DNA from: an uncultured Commensalibacter sp.
GTDB lineage: Bacteria > Pseudomonadota > Alphaproteobacteria > Acetobacterales > Acetobacteraceae
DNA length: 64,000 bases
Assembly (NCBI GenBank): GCA_946699565.1
Contig: CAMPDW010000002.1
Coordinates: forward strand, 62,001 to 126,000
Reading direction: 5' to 3'
Part shown: positions 19,865 to 28,450 of the stretch, in pieces
How the letters are laid out: every line of letters starts with the position of its first letter
Position numbering within the stretch: the stretch's first letter is position 1
Notes under the pieces: model-generated
Told to the model about the DNA's origin: nothing
The model's database searches: none
Seen by the model: only the letters and a program-made list of their open reading frames with translations
Made by a program: the position numbers and the translations under genes

Positions 19865-20816
19865 AACAACTGATGGATTAAAGGTTAACCTTGCTTTACC
19901 TGGACATTTTTTAATTCCTCTTGTTGCGGCAATGACCTTTCTGGCGGCTTTAATGATTGCGGGGGCTTATGCTGGGCAAAATCTTGCCCATCGTTGGAGT
20001 AATGGAGCAGCTTCCATTGTTATTTTACAAATACCGCCCAAAAATATTATCAATTCTCCCGAAAATTCTATATCTGATACTTCAACAATAGTGTCAGACA
20101 ATTCTAATAAACTTGCTTCCCTTAACCAAATTATTGAACTTTTATCTTCCTCAAAAGAACTTGCTTCATTTCATAAACTTAGTGATCAAGAAATAAATCA
20201 ATTATTAACGCCTTGGCTTCATGAAGATATCAATCATTTTGCTTTATCTATCCCCGCTATTATCGAGCTACACTTAAAACAAAATACGATAATTTCTGAA
20301 AAGCTGAAAAATTCCTTACTTCATATTAATCCTGACATTATCATTGAACAAAGCAATTTTTGGAGTCAACGCTTGAATATTTTGGCAAATAGCCTTCAAA
20401 GTTGTGCATTTTTAGCTTTGTTTATTGTCACCTTTATTGCTGCAATCGTTATAGCCATTGCCACACGCACAGGCTTGATACAATGTAAACAAACCATTGA
20501 GATTCTTCATAATTTGGGAGCTTCTGACCACTATATTTCAGTTCGATTTGCCAGAAGAAATGCTTTTCTAGCATTTATTGGGGGATGGATAGGTAGTATT
20601 TTCTCGATCCCTTTACTCCTTTTTTTAACTTATTTAACTCTACCGTTCAGCAGCAACCCAAATTGGGAAATTATTTATCAAGGATGGTTTAGTTTTCTAA
20701 CTTTACTCCCCTTTAATTTATTAATATTATTTCTTATTCTACCTTTATGTAATTATTTTATAGGATGGATTTCTACAACGTTAATTGTTTATTATTGGTT
20801 AAGACATTTGACTTAA
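19848..20816 (+). CDS. ftsX: Cell division protein FtsX-like permease
   Basis: About 322 residues with the FtsX layout: one N-terminal membrane span (about 15-40), a periplasmic domain (about 60-170), then three more spans in the C-terminal half, including LALFIVTFIAAIVIAIATRTG and the FtsX-type loop EILHNLGASDHYISVRFARR. ATG 19848 is preferred over TTG 19842 and ATG 19845 because AAAGG lies six bases upstream. The start overlaps ftsE by 17 bases. FtsX anchors FtsE at the division site and relays ATP hydrolysis to periplasmic amidase activators. Confidence 0.9.
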   Translation: MLFKHKTTDGLKVNLALPGHFLIPLVAAMTFLAALMIAGAYAGQNLAHRWSNGAASIVILQIPPKNIINSPENSISDTSTIVSDNSNKLASLNQIIELLSSSKELASFHKLSDQEINQLLTPWLHEDINHFALSIPAIIELHLKQNTIISEKLKNSLLHINPDIIIEQSNFWSQRLNILANSLQSCAFLALFIVTFIAAIVIAIATRTGLIQCKQTIEILHNLGASDHYISVRFARRNAFLAFIGGWIGSIFSIPLLLFLTYLTLPFSSNPNWEIIYQGWFSFLTLLPFNLLILFLILPLCNYFIGWISTTLIVYYWLRHLT

Positions 20817-20820
20817 AAAT

Positions 20821-21447
20821 ATGAAAAAATTTTTTTTGCATCATTTTTTACTAACAATTATTTTAACTCTCTTATTCATATGGTTAAGTGGTTTTTTTGT
20901 TTTTATCTATGATGTAATTCATTTTACATCCGTTCCCCCTTTGACAGATGGAATCGTAGTCTTAACGGGTGGTGTTGGGCGTATTAATACTGCAATTAAA
21001 TTACTTGAAAAAGATTGTTCTCAATATCTTCTTATTTCAGGCGTGGGGTTTAATACAACCCTGCAAGATTTACAAAAAATAAATACCGATTCTTATTCAC
21101 CTCTTTCATGTCAAAATCATATTTTACTTGGTCATAATGCAACGTCCACAATGGGAAATGCCATCGAAACCGCGGCATGGGTACATAATTATCAATTACA
21201 ATCCCTGACAGTTATCACTTCCAATTATCATATCCGTCGCGCAATTCTAGAACTTCGAACTTTACTTTCCAATACGTTTCTATATCCTTACGCTATAAAC
21301 ACGATTAATATGAACAACCTTTTTCAATTTTCTTCTTTTCGACTTTTGTTTATTGAATATAATAAGCTCCTCTTGGCTTATAGTGGACTCATCCATACAA
21401 CAAAACCTAAACAAGATTTAATCAATCTTAAGCATTTCAGGGATTAA
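20821..21447 (+). CDS. YdcF/ElyC-family (DUF218) membrane-anchored protein
   Basis: A 208-residue protein with one N-terminal membrane segment (about 8-32) and a DUF218 domain. Family signatures are DGIVVLTGGVGRINTAIKLL, the central HNATSTMGNAIETAAW and TVITSNYHIRRAILELR. Related proteins (ElyC, SanA, YdcF) take part in envelope polysaccharide or undecaprenyl-phosphate metabolism, but the biochemical activity is not settled. The gene begins four bases after ftsX and precedes plsC, the usual alphaproteobacterial order, so it belongs to this envelope operon. Confidence 0.88.
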   Translation: MKKFFLHHFLLTIILTLLFIWLSGFFVFIYDVIHFTSVPPLTDGIVVLTGGVGRINTAIKLLEKDCSQYLLISGVGFNTTLQDLQKINTDSYSPLSCQNHILLGHNATSTMGNAIETAAWVHNYQLQSLTVITSNYHIRRAILELRTLLSNTFLYPYAINTINMNNLFQFSSFRLLFIEYNKLLLAYSGLIHTTKPKQDLINLKHFRD

Positions 21448-21456
21448 ATAATTTCC

Positions 21457-22152
21457 ATGACTTTTATACGATCTCTTTTATTTTTAATTTATTTTTTCAC
21501 TTTAACCCTCATAATGGGACTTATTGCATTTTATTTTCGTATTTTTGCAAAACAACATGCTCTGTCTTATGCACAGTTATGGACGAAATTTTCAATCAAA
21601 GGGTTCCAAAGAATATGTAAAATTTCAATTGAAATTCAAGGAAAGGAATTCTTACCTAAAAATTCCTCGTATATTATTGCTTCACAGCACCAATCCGCTT
21701 TTGACACTCTGGTTTGGATGAATCTCGTCCCACGTCCTGCTTATATTATGAAAAAAGAATTAGTCCGTATTCCTCTTGTTGGTCCAATGCTTATATTAGC
21801 AGGAATGATTCCTCTTGACCGTAATGGAGGAACAAAGGCATTAAAAAATCTGATAGCAAATTGTAAAGAAGCTGTTGATGATCAACGACAAATTATTATC
21901 TTTCCGGAAGGAACACGTACCCAATATGGAGAAAAAGCTAAATTACAAGCGGGTGTGGTCGCCATCGCAAGTCAATTGAATCTTAATATTGTCCCTGTTA
22001 GTACAAATTCTGGATTACATTGGGGGCGCAATGCTTTTTTAAAAAAACCAGGAACGATTTATATTACTTTACACTCCGCCATTACAGATTTGAAAAATCG
22101 AAAAGAAGTAATGTCATCAATTGAAGAAAAATGGAATAATAGTTTAAATTAA
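21457..22152 (+). CDS. plsC: 1-acyl-sn-glycerol-3-phosphate acyltransferase
   Basis: A 231-residue inner-membrane acyltransferase that converts lysophosphatidic acid to phosphatidic acid in phospholipid synthesis. An N-terminal membrane helix (about 5-28) is followed by the catalytic HX4D motif in HQSAFDTL (about residues 73-80), then the acceptor-binding motif FPEGTRTQYGE and VPVSTNSG. Its length is typical. It is the last gene of the ftsE-ftsX-ydcF-plsC run and is followed by a 1.2 kb gap without an intact gene. Confidence 0.92.
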   Translation: MTFIRSLLFLIYFFTLTLIMGLIAFYFRIFAKQHALSYAQLWTKFSIKGFQRICKISIEIQGKEFLPKNSSYIIASQHQSAFDTLVWMNLVPRPAYIMKKELVRIPLVGPMLILAGMIPLDRNGGTKALKNLIANCKEAVDDQRQIIIFPEGTRTQYGEKAKLQAGVVAIASQLNLNIVPVSTNSGLHWGRNAFLKKPGTIYITLHSAITDLKNRKEVMSSIEEKWNNSLN

Positions 22153-22165
22153 ATATTAATAAAAT

Positions 22166-22308
22166 TGTGGATAAGTTAGTGGATTTATTAATAAAATATT
22201 TTATTTAATAAAATTTTTTATTAATAAATCTCAAAATAATTTGCATAATTACGTCATTTTTTGCAAGTCTCTCATAAAAATCAAAAAGATTCTCATAATT
22301 GTGGATAA
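22166..22308 (+). promoter_or_regulatory. Two perfect DnaA-box-like 9-mers in an AT-rich gap
   Basis: TGTGGATAA (reverse complement of the TTATCCACA DnaA box) occurs at 22166-22174 and again in the same orientation at 22300-22308. The space between is almost pure A/T with short repeats such as TTATTAATAAA. They could mark a DnaA-binding regulatory or replication-associated locus. The same 9-mer also occurs once inside lptG, so chance cannot be excluded, and no other origin hallmark was seen. Confidence 0.3.
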
Positions 22309-22703
22309 TTTACCTATAGTTAATAATTATCACTATTTCCAATCTTTAAATATTCATAATCATTTAAAAAATTTATTAAAAGAATAAATTATTTTATTTA
22401 TCTTTTTCCCACATTTTTGATCATATTTTTTTGATTCCATTTTCTATGGATATATAAAATAAATCATTTTTTAAATACTGAATACGTAATTCTTCAAAAC
22501 AACCAATATCAATTAAATTATCAGACAAACTCTACGTTGTATTCAAGCTATTTTCCTCGACTGTAATTTAAAAAAATAGATATTCAAAAAAAATTTTAAA
22601 TCAATACTTAATACTATAGTATCTCAAAAAAATTAAATTTTACTATTCTTTTTTTCATCCCTTTACAATATCTGTTATAATCAACGGAGATCAAATTATT
22701 TGC

Positions 22704-23322
22704 ATGAATACTTCAATTACCAGTTATCATCAAATCCATAGCAATCAAATCAAAATACTTATCCCTTTCAATAATTTTGGAAATTCAAAATTTTCAACTG
22801 ATGAAATTTTTATTCAATCATCTAATCTCTTACCAAATATTAAATCTATTTTAATAAAAATCATAAAAGGTAAATTTATACCCTAGACACAAAAGCTAAT
22901 CAATTAATAAAGTCTACTTCTATCAACATTAAAACCATCCATTTATTATTAAAAAATAATCATTCTCAAACCATAAAGAATTTTGAAACTTAATTTTTGC
23001 TTGGATTTCAAATATAACAAAAGTTAATAAAAACAATAAATTACTTATTCATATGCTCAATGGAGATTGACAACATCTTTATTTTAACCTCAATGAAAAA
23101 CTTTACCTTCCGACGTCATTCTATCAGCCAACTAGGGAATTAATCTTAGATGTTGATGGAATTTAAACGTTCTTGCCTAATAAATTATTTCAACTTCATT
23201 TCTTCAATTCTTTCCATGATTATCCCAATCATATTGGAATCCCTATTTTTCTAGATCAAGGTAAAATCTTTACAGAACATCTAATATTTTCATCAAATAA
23301 TCTGTTTCTATTAATGAATTAA
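22704..23322 (+). pseudogene. Decayed gene remnant in the 22.15-23.33 kb gap
   Basis: The 1.18 kb stretch from 22153 to 23333 has no intact gene. Protein-like fragments on the plus strand can be joined only across frameshifts and stops. They are a 60-codon piece from ATG 22704, a second piece around 22885-22990 (TLDTKANQLIKSTS), and a third from about 23052 to 23322 (LYFNLNEKLYLPTSFYQP, FHDYPNHIGIPIFLDQGK), itself broken by two stops. The even spread of disruptions suggests an old pseudogene. The ancestral family is not recognised. The first 550 bases of the gap are AT-rich and contain the two DnaA-box-like sites. Confidence 0.5.
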
Positions 23323-23333
23323 ATGTAAATTAA

Positions 23334-24080
23334 TTAAAACTGGTCCTTTGCTTTACGATAACGCGTAAATTCCTCAACGATTGCTGCCAACAAAAAAGGG
23401 TTTAATTTTTTCTCAGTTTCTAATAAAACAGGTAGGGTTGGCTTATGAGCATCACGTAACTGTTTTACCTGTTCAAACCTTTTTTGTAACGCTAGATTAT
23501 TGGGAGCTAATGACAAAGCAAAACGTCCATTATCTTCGGTATATTCATGAGCTGGATAAACCAGAGTATCATCTGGTAGAGATTTGATACGTTGTAAACT
23601 TTGAAACATCTGATCTGGACTTCCTTCAAATAAACGTCCACACCCGAGACTAAATAAAGTATCCCCTGTAAAAAGAATTTTTAGATTAGCATCATAATAA
23701 CATATCGAGCCTAATGTATGTCCAGGTGTATTAATGACAATAAATTGAGCAAATCCTATAGAAATTTGTTCCATATCTTGAACATAATGCGTTGCTTCTG
23801 AAATTCTATCTCGCTCTTTCATTGGTGCAAAAACTTGACAAGAATAAGTTTCTTTAAATTGTCGAAGACCACCTGTATGATCGGAATGGTGATGCGTGAT
23901 AAGAAGCGATTGCAAATTCAGATGTTTATCTTTTATAATAGAATCAATTGGCGTAAAATCACCTGGATCAACAAGAAGGGCATTTTTTGTTTCCTCTTCA
24001 TATAATAACCAAGTGTAATTTGTTTCGAAAAAGGGAATAGGTTCAATCGTAACAGACATTTTCTTCTCTTGTTTCATCAT
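23334..24080 (-). CDS. gloB: Hydroxyacylglutathione hydrolase (glyoxalase II)
   Basis: A 248-residue metallo-beta-lactamase-fold enzyme that hydrolyses S-lactoylglutathione to lactate and glutathione, the second step of methylglyoxal detoxification. The binuclear metal motif THHHSDHTGG, the later ligands in TPGHTLG and TGDTLFSLGCGRLFEG, and PAHEYT are intact. A C-terminal HAGH domain (about 165-248) binds glutathione. ATG 24080 is used; an ATG at 24059 (MSVTIEPIPFF) is an alternative. It is divergent from the methyltransferase-like gene, 42 bases away, so the two share a promoter region. Confidence 0.93.
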   Translation of the reverse strand: MMKQEKKMSVTIEPIPFFETNYTWLLYEEETKNALLVDPGDFTPIDSIIKDKHLNLQSLLITHHHSDHTGGLRQFKETYSCQVFAPMKERDRISEATHYVQDMEQISIGFAQFIVINTPGHTLGSICYYDANLKILFTGDTLFSLGCGRLFEGSPDQMFQSLQRIKSLPDDTLVYPAHEYTEDNGRFALSLAPNNLALQKRFEQVKQLRDAHKPTLPVLLETEKKLNPFLLAAIVEEFTRYRKAKDQF

Positions 24081-24122
24081 TTATAGTGGACAAAGGATAA
24101 TTTATTCTCTTAGGAAATATTA

Positions 24123-24869
24123 ATGTATCATAAGGTTACCTCTTCTATTTTACCTTATAACACTCACAAAGGTACTGAATTTTATCTTAACGATAAATTA
24201 CTTCGATTATGGTCTAATCTTCATGGTCTTTCCCTACTAACTTTAGAAAAAATTCCTTATTATTTTATTCAACAATCCAAGCCTGCTTTTCATATTCATG
24301 GTCAATTCTATCATTCATCTGAATCTTTAACCCTTGAAACATCTCATATAACCCTAAACACTTGTTATTTTACCTACCATCATTTTCCTTTTCAAAAATG
24401 CAGTTTTGACCGAATTATTCTGTTTCCCTCAAGGAACATAAACCTTGGAAACTTAAGCCCCATACTCCGCTCTTATTGGGAAATTTTAAAAGATGACGGT
24501 AAAATCTTGCTTTTACTACCAAATAAATTAAAATGGTGGAAAATTTTTAATATCGTTACCTTATATCAAAATCGGAAACACTGCTTTTATCAGTATCAAA
24601 TAAAAAACATTTTAAAAGAACATATGTTCCAAATTATTCATTATGAAAAAATTGTATATTTTCCACCTCAATTAACAAATTCTCTTTCCTTATCAGGAAA
24701 TAGACTGTTAGAAAGGATAGGTCATTTTTTTATTCCTTTTGGAGGAGAATACCATTTAATTGAAATTCGAAAAAAACTTTACGCTCCAATTACAATTAGC
24801 CCTGTTGAAAAAAATAAATTTTGGCAACAAAATATATCCAGACCAAATTGGAATCGAAAAAAATTATAA
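24123..24869 (+). CDS. Methyltransferase-like protein with eroded SAM motif
   Basis: A 248-residue protein that resembles class I SAM methyltransferases found next to gloB in alphaproteobacteria. The middle region (DRIILFPSR...LGNLSPILRSYWEILKDDGKILLLLPNK) is the family's post-motif block. The glycine-rich motif I, usually like GLDVLGLGYATPYL, here reads HGLSLLTLEKIPYYF (residues 34-48), with the G-x-G glycines gone. It may have lost SAM binding and be in early decay or have a new role. The frame is open, with a good TTAGGA site before ATG 24123. It precedes psd by 35 bases. Confidence 0.6.
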   Translation: MYHKVTSSILPYNTHKGTEFYLNDKLLRLWSNLHGLSLLTLEKIPYYFIQQSKPAFHIHGQFYHSSESLTLETSHITLNTCYFTYHHFPFQKCSFDRIILFPSRNINLGNLSPILRSYWEILKDDGKILLLLPNKLKWWKIFNIVTLYQNRKHCFYQYQIKNILKEHMFQIIHYEKIVYFPPQLTNSLSLSGNRLLERIGHFFIPFGGEYHLIEIRKKLYAPITISPVEKNKFWQQNISRPNWNRKKL

Positions 24870-24904
24870 AAAAGTAATAATTATTCTTAAGGAATTATTT
24901 AAAA

Positions 24905-25582
24905 ATGTCCATTTTACACTCAATACGTACAAATATCAGCAAACCTCACAAAGCTGGTTACCCTTTTATAATCAGCTCTGCTATTATAAGTCTTATCGGA
25001 TTTCGTATTCATAATCGGTTTGGAAATTTCATTCGTTCAATTGGGGCATTATTTTTCGGATTTTGCTGGTATTTCTTCCGTAATCCCAAACGAATTATTC
25101 CCCAACAAAATAATATTCTTGTTTCTCCTACTGATGGGATCATTTCATCCATTCATTATATTCAGCCTCCTTTAGATTTAGGTTTGGGAGAGAAACCTGT
25201 CTGGTGTATTTCAATTTTCCTTTCTATATTTAATGTTCATTTACAACGTATTCCTGCCACAGGAAAAATAACGGCACGTTCTTATATAAAAGGAAAATTT
25301 TTAAATGCTTCACTTGATAAAGCATCCGAACACAATGAAAGAAATGCTATTTGTATAACCTTACCTGATAATAAAAAAATTGTTGTTGTGCAGATAGCGG
25401 GTTTAATCGCACGTCGTATTGTCTGTAACGCCAATATTGACGATCAGTTTGATAAAGGGGACATTTACGGACTTATTCGTTTTGGTTCAAAAGTTGATCT
25501 TTATCTTCCAGAAGGTTGCCAACCTTGTGTTGAAATAGGTCAAACAATGATTGGTGGCGAAACTGTCGTTACAAAAATTTAA
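24905..25582 (+). CDS. psd: Phosphatidylserine decarboxylase proenzyme
   Basis: A 225-residue short-form Psd that decarboxylates phosphatidylserine to phosphatidylethanolamine at the inner membrane. It has an N-terminal hydrophobic region (about 18-52), ILVSPTDGIISSIHY, the conserved FNVHLQRIPATGKI, and the self-cleavage site in IRFGSKVDLYLPEG. Cleavage between Gly and Ser would create the pyruvoyl group. pssA follows 28 bases later, so the two successive steps of PE synthesis are encoded together. Confidence 0.95.
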   Translation: MSILHSIRTNISKPHKAGYPFIISSAIISLIGFRIHNRFGNFIRSIGALFFGFCWYFFRNPKRIIPQQNNILVSPTDGIISSIHYIQPPLDLGLGEKPVWCISIFLSIFNVHLQRIPATGKITARSYIKGKFLNASLDKASEHNERNAICITLPDNKKIVVVQIAGLIARRIVCNANIDDQFDKGDIYGLIRFGSKVDLYLPEGCQPCVEIGQTMIGGETVVTKI

Positions 25583-25610
25583 TTTTTTAACAAAATAAAA
25601 TCATAAGTGA

Positions 25611-26474
25611 ATGTTAAGACAAAAAATTCGTCCACGAGTTAAAGGAATTTCATTTAATCGAATGATTCCTAACCTTTTAACTATTCTTGGATTATGTGCA
25701 GGATTAATAAGTATACGCGGTGCAATTCATGGACGATTTAATGAAGCTGTCATCGCCATTCTTATTGCCGCATGTTTTGATGGATTAGATGGGCGTATTG
25801 CTCGTCTTTTACGTGGAACAAGCCGCTTTGGAGCAGAGCTTGATAGTTTAGCAGACTTTTTATCCTTTGGTGTTGCACCAAGTTTTGTACTTTACATGTG
25901 GTCATTAAAAAATAACGGTGATTACTCATTTGTTCCATGTGCAATCTTTTGCGTTTGCATGGCTTTACGACTTGCACGTTTTAATGCAGCACTTGATGAT
26001 AAGAAACCTCAATATGCTCATAATTTTTTCACTGGTGTCCCCGCACCAGCAGGAGCTGGAATTGCCTTATTTCCAGTGTTTTTAGGATTAGAAAGTAAAC
26101 ATTTACATCTTAGTTTTCTTGATTCTTTTGCTCATTGGGAAATATTGACAATTGCTATATTAATCTTTACCTCCTTTTTACTTATTTCAACTTTACCTAT
26201 CTGGTCTTTTAAAAATTTTAAAATTCCAACCCACTATGTCATCCCTATCTTTTTAGGAACCTGTATCTACGCAACTATTTTAGTTGCTGATCCGTGGGGG
26301 ACGATGGCTTTAAGTGGGTTTCTCTATTTATGTCTTATACCGTTAAGTTATCACAGTTATCATCGTTTGAAAGCTGATGCCCAGACGATTCTTGTTGAGG
26401 CGAAGAAGAATGACAACCTTTCAAAAACAGACCAGTGTTCTGATTCAACTCTAAATTCATCAAATTTTTCATAA
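25611..26474 (+). CDS. pssA: CDP-diacylglycerol--serine O-phosphatidyltransferase
   Basis: A 287-residue integral-membrane enzyme of the CDP-alcohol phosphatidyltransferase family. It makes phosphatidylserine from CDP-diacylglycerol and serine. The diagnostic DGLDGRIARLLRG...GAELDSLAD motif is complete (about residues 56-82), and several hydrophobic helices follow. It feeds Psd, encoded upstream. The C-terminal 45 residues are polar and their codons overlap, by 140 bases in opposite orientation, the 3' end of the hydrogenase-like small-subunit gene. Confidence 0.95.
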   Translation: MLRQKIRPRVKGISFNRMIPNLLTILGLCAGLISIRGAIHGRFNEAVIAILIAACFDGLDGRIARLLRGTSRFGAELDSLADFLSFGVAPSFVLYMWSLKNNGDYSFVPCAIFCVCMALRLARFNAALDDKKPQYAHNFFTGVPAPAGAGIALFPVFLGLESKHLHLSFLDSFAHWEILTIAILIFTSFLLISTLPIWSFKNFKIPTHYVIPIFLGTCIYATILVADPWGTMALSGFLYLCLIPLSYHSYHRLKADAQTILVEAKKNDNLSKTDQCSDSTLNSSNFS

Positions 26475-26901
26475 TTTTTTGAGGTGATGGAGGGCATCCC
26501 TCGATTTCCAGAATACATTCATGCCCTTCAACACAATTTTCACAAACCGTATAATTACTTTCAAAAATGTGATGATTTATTGCACATGTTCCCATTACAA
26601 TAATAGCTTTTGGTTCTTTCATCAAAAGCCAATTTTTTTCTATATAGGGAACCATGGTTCTATTCAAAAGACCAGATATCAAGAGTAAATCAGCATTAGC
26701 AGGATGATCTACAAAACTGATTCCAGATTCCTGAATATCATACGCTGCCCCTTTTAAAGCCTGTAACTCCAAGGCACAACCGTTACAATCCCCGCATGCA
26801 ATGTGAAGTATACGTAAATCCTGATAAGTTTGATTTGAAAATTTATTTAAAGGTTGAAGCTTACCCGTCAATGAATCTATAATTGCACGTATAAATACCA
26901 T
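26335..26901 (-). CDS. Ehr/group 4 hydrogenase-like small subunit (NuoB/HyfI-like)
   Basis: A 188-residue homologue of NuoB, HycG and HyfI, the subunit that carries the iron-sulfur cluster next to the active site in complex I and group 4 hydrogenases. The 4Fe-4S ligands look intact: C39 and C42 in CGDCNGC, C106 in MGTC, and C136 in EGCPPSP. Extra cysteines lie at 36, 120, 123 and 129 (CENCVEGHEC). It is the last gene of the six-gene operon, one base after the large-subunit gene. Its last 46 codons overlap the convergent pssA gene. Since the partner subunit lacks nickel ligands, hydrogenase activity is not expected. Confidence 0.85.
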   Translation of the reverse strand: MVFIRAIIDSLTGKLQPLNKFSNQTYQDLRILHIACGDCNGCALELQALKGAAYDIQESGISFVDHPANADLLLISGLLNRTMVPYIEKNWLLMKEPKAIIVMGTCAINHHIFESNYTVCENCVEGHECILEIEGCPPSPQKIMKNLMNLELNQNTGLFLKGCHSSSPQQESSGHQLSNDDNCDNLTV

Positions 26902-26902
26902 T

Positions 26903-28438
26903 TTATAAATCTACACCTGTAGTTAAAATTCCAAATGAAGATTGAATCAAGGCATGGTCATCAATAGATTCATTAGTTAAAACATTCTGTAAAATATAAG
27001 CTTGGTTTGCCGCAGGATCACGAATAAAAATATCTTTAATATTACCCCCCTCTAAATAAACATAATACCATAAATCACCCTGTACGCCTTCACAAACCCC
27101 GATACCTTCACCATTTAACGATTCAATGATAATGTCTTTTACTACTTCTTCAGAACCTTCTTCTATATCATTCTCTTGTAAAATAATTTCAACTATATTG
27201 ATTGAATTCTTAATTTCAACAAACCATGAATTCATGCGGGCATCAACATCACCCTTTATAAAATTTGTTGGTGGCAACCATTCTAATCGATATTCGGACA
27301 TATAACGACGCAAATCAATATCTCGCCCCGATGCGCGCCCCACAACCCCCCCCAAATTAAATTCTACAGCTTTTTTAAAAGGCAAAATACCTTTATTTTG
27401 GAGGTAATCTTTTAATCCTGGCAAACTACTTACTAATTTAAAAGCTTGATCAATCAAATATTTAATTTTCTGCGGCAATTGAATTACTTTGTTATCTCGC
27501 TCATCCTTTAATACAGTACCGGGAAAAACACAATCCATCAACCAACGATGACCAAAATAATATAAGTTCCAACGCATTAATAATTCTCGTGCCAAATCGC
27601 ACCGACTTGAAATTAACACTATATCCAATTTACGAAATAATTTAGATAAATAAAATAAATACGCAGAAATTCTTGATAATTCTAAAAATAATATACGTCT
27701 TCTTAAAATCGATAATGATGGTATAAATCCTGCTATATCTTCAATCGCATGAGAAAAAGCAATTTGATGAGAAATTGAATCAAGGGCATTCATACGACTT
27801 ATAATTGGAACTATTTTTAAAGCATTCTTATTATATAAATTCGTTAAAACACCTCTATGTGTATAACCATAAATCGACTCAGCTTTAATTATCCGTTCAC
27901 CAAAATTAGAAAAATGCCATAAAACAGGTAAATCTTCACAAGAACAAGAAGGATCAATAAGGGAAATCTCTCCTCCTTCATCCACTAAATGGGGCACAGA
28001 TTGATATTCAGGCGCTTCAGGGGGCCATAACACAGGCCCTGGTTTTTTTGATAAAGGCCAACAGTTCTTCCATAAACCTCGATCCAACCATGGACTTAAA
28101 TTAACAGCATTCATAGCTTCTTTACCCCAAAGCTCCCAAATCATACGCTCATAAAGGATTGCTGCAGGTCTAACCGTAGATAATGCCAGATATCGATCTA
28201 AAGAAACAGGTATCTTCACACCAATTGGTTTATAACCGCCTTCTAGAAATAAAATATTTATCGTTTCTTCTTTACACCACATCATTAGAAATACTAAACG
28301 ATCCGTTTTTAAAGTATTAACCATCTCTACCCAATCTTCTTCACTAAGACTGATAAAAAATTTACTGTCGGTTTGATGCTGTTTAAGACAATCAATCAAC
28401 CGAGTCGATCGTTGCAAAAATTCTTTTTTATCAACCAT
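26903..28438 (-). CDS. Ehr/group 4 hydrogenase-like large subunit lacking all Ni-binding cysteines (NuoCD/HyfG-like)
   Basis: A fused NuoC-NuoD/HycE-type subunit of about 511 residues. The N-terminal NuoC-like domain covers about 1-150 and the NuoD-like domain follows, with YTHRGVLTNLYNKNAL, FLELSRISAYLFYL and GGVVGRASGRDIDLR. In hydrogenases the first nickel motif reads RVCGIC; here it is RMNALD, with Asn217 and Asp220. The C-terminal motif DPCxxC reads DPAANQ (Ala476, Gln479). No NiFe site can form, which is the hallmark of Ehr complexes. ATG 28438 is used; a TTG at 28450 abuts the upstream stop and is an alternative. The frame is fully open, so the protein is presumably made. Confidence 0.85.
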   Translation of the reverse strand: MVDKKEFLQRSTRLIDCLKQHQTDSKFFISLSEEDWVEMVNTLKTDRLVFLMMWCKEETINILFLEGGYKPIGVKIPVSLDRYLALSTVRPAAILYERMIWELWGKEAMNAVNLSPWLDRGLWKNCWPLSKKPGPVLWPPEAPEYQSVPHLVDEGGEISLIDPSCSCEDLPVLWHFSNFGERIIKAESIYGYTHRGVLTNLYNKNALKIVPIISRMNALDSISHQIAFSHAIEDIAGFIPSLSILRRRILFLELSRISAYLFYLSKLFRKLDIVLISSRCDLARELLMRWNLYYFGHRWLMDCVFPGTVLKDERDNKVIQLPQKIKYLIDQAFKLVSSLPGLKDYLQNKGILPFKKAVEFNLGGVVGRASGRDIDLRRYMSEYRLEWLPPTNFIKGDVDARMNSWFVEIKNSINIVEIILQENDIEEGSEEVVKDIIIESLNGEGIGVCEGVQGDLWYYVYLEGGNIKDIFIRDPAANQAYILQNVLTNESIDDHALIQSSFGILTTGVDL

Positions 28439-28450
28439 TTTCCTGTGCAA

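Noticed and set aside
22166..22308. Calling the DnaA-box pair a definite oriC
   Set aside because: Only two boxes, no dnaA, hemE or parAB nearby, no clear gene-strand switch, and another copy of the 9-mer in lptG.
22153..22700. Possible RNase P, tmRNA or tRNA gene in the gap
   Set aside because: No cloverleaf, CCA end or GC-rich conserved core could be seen.
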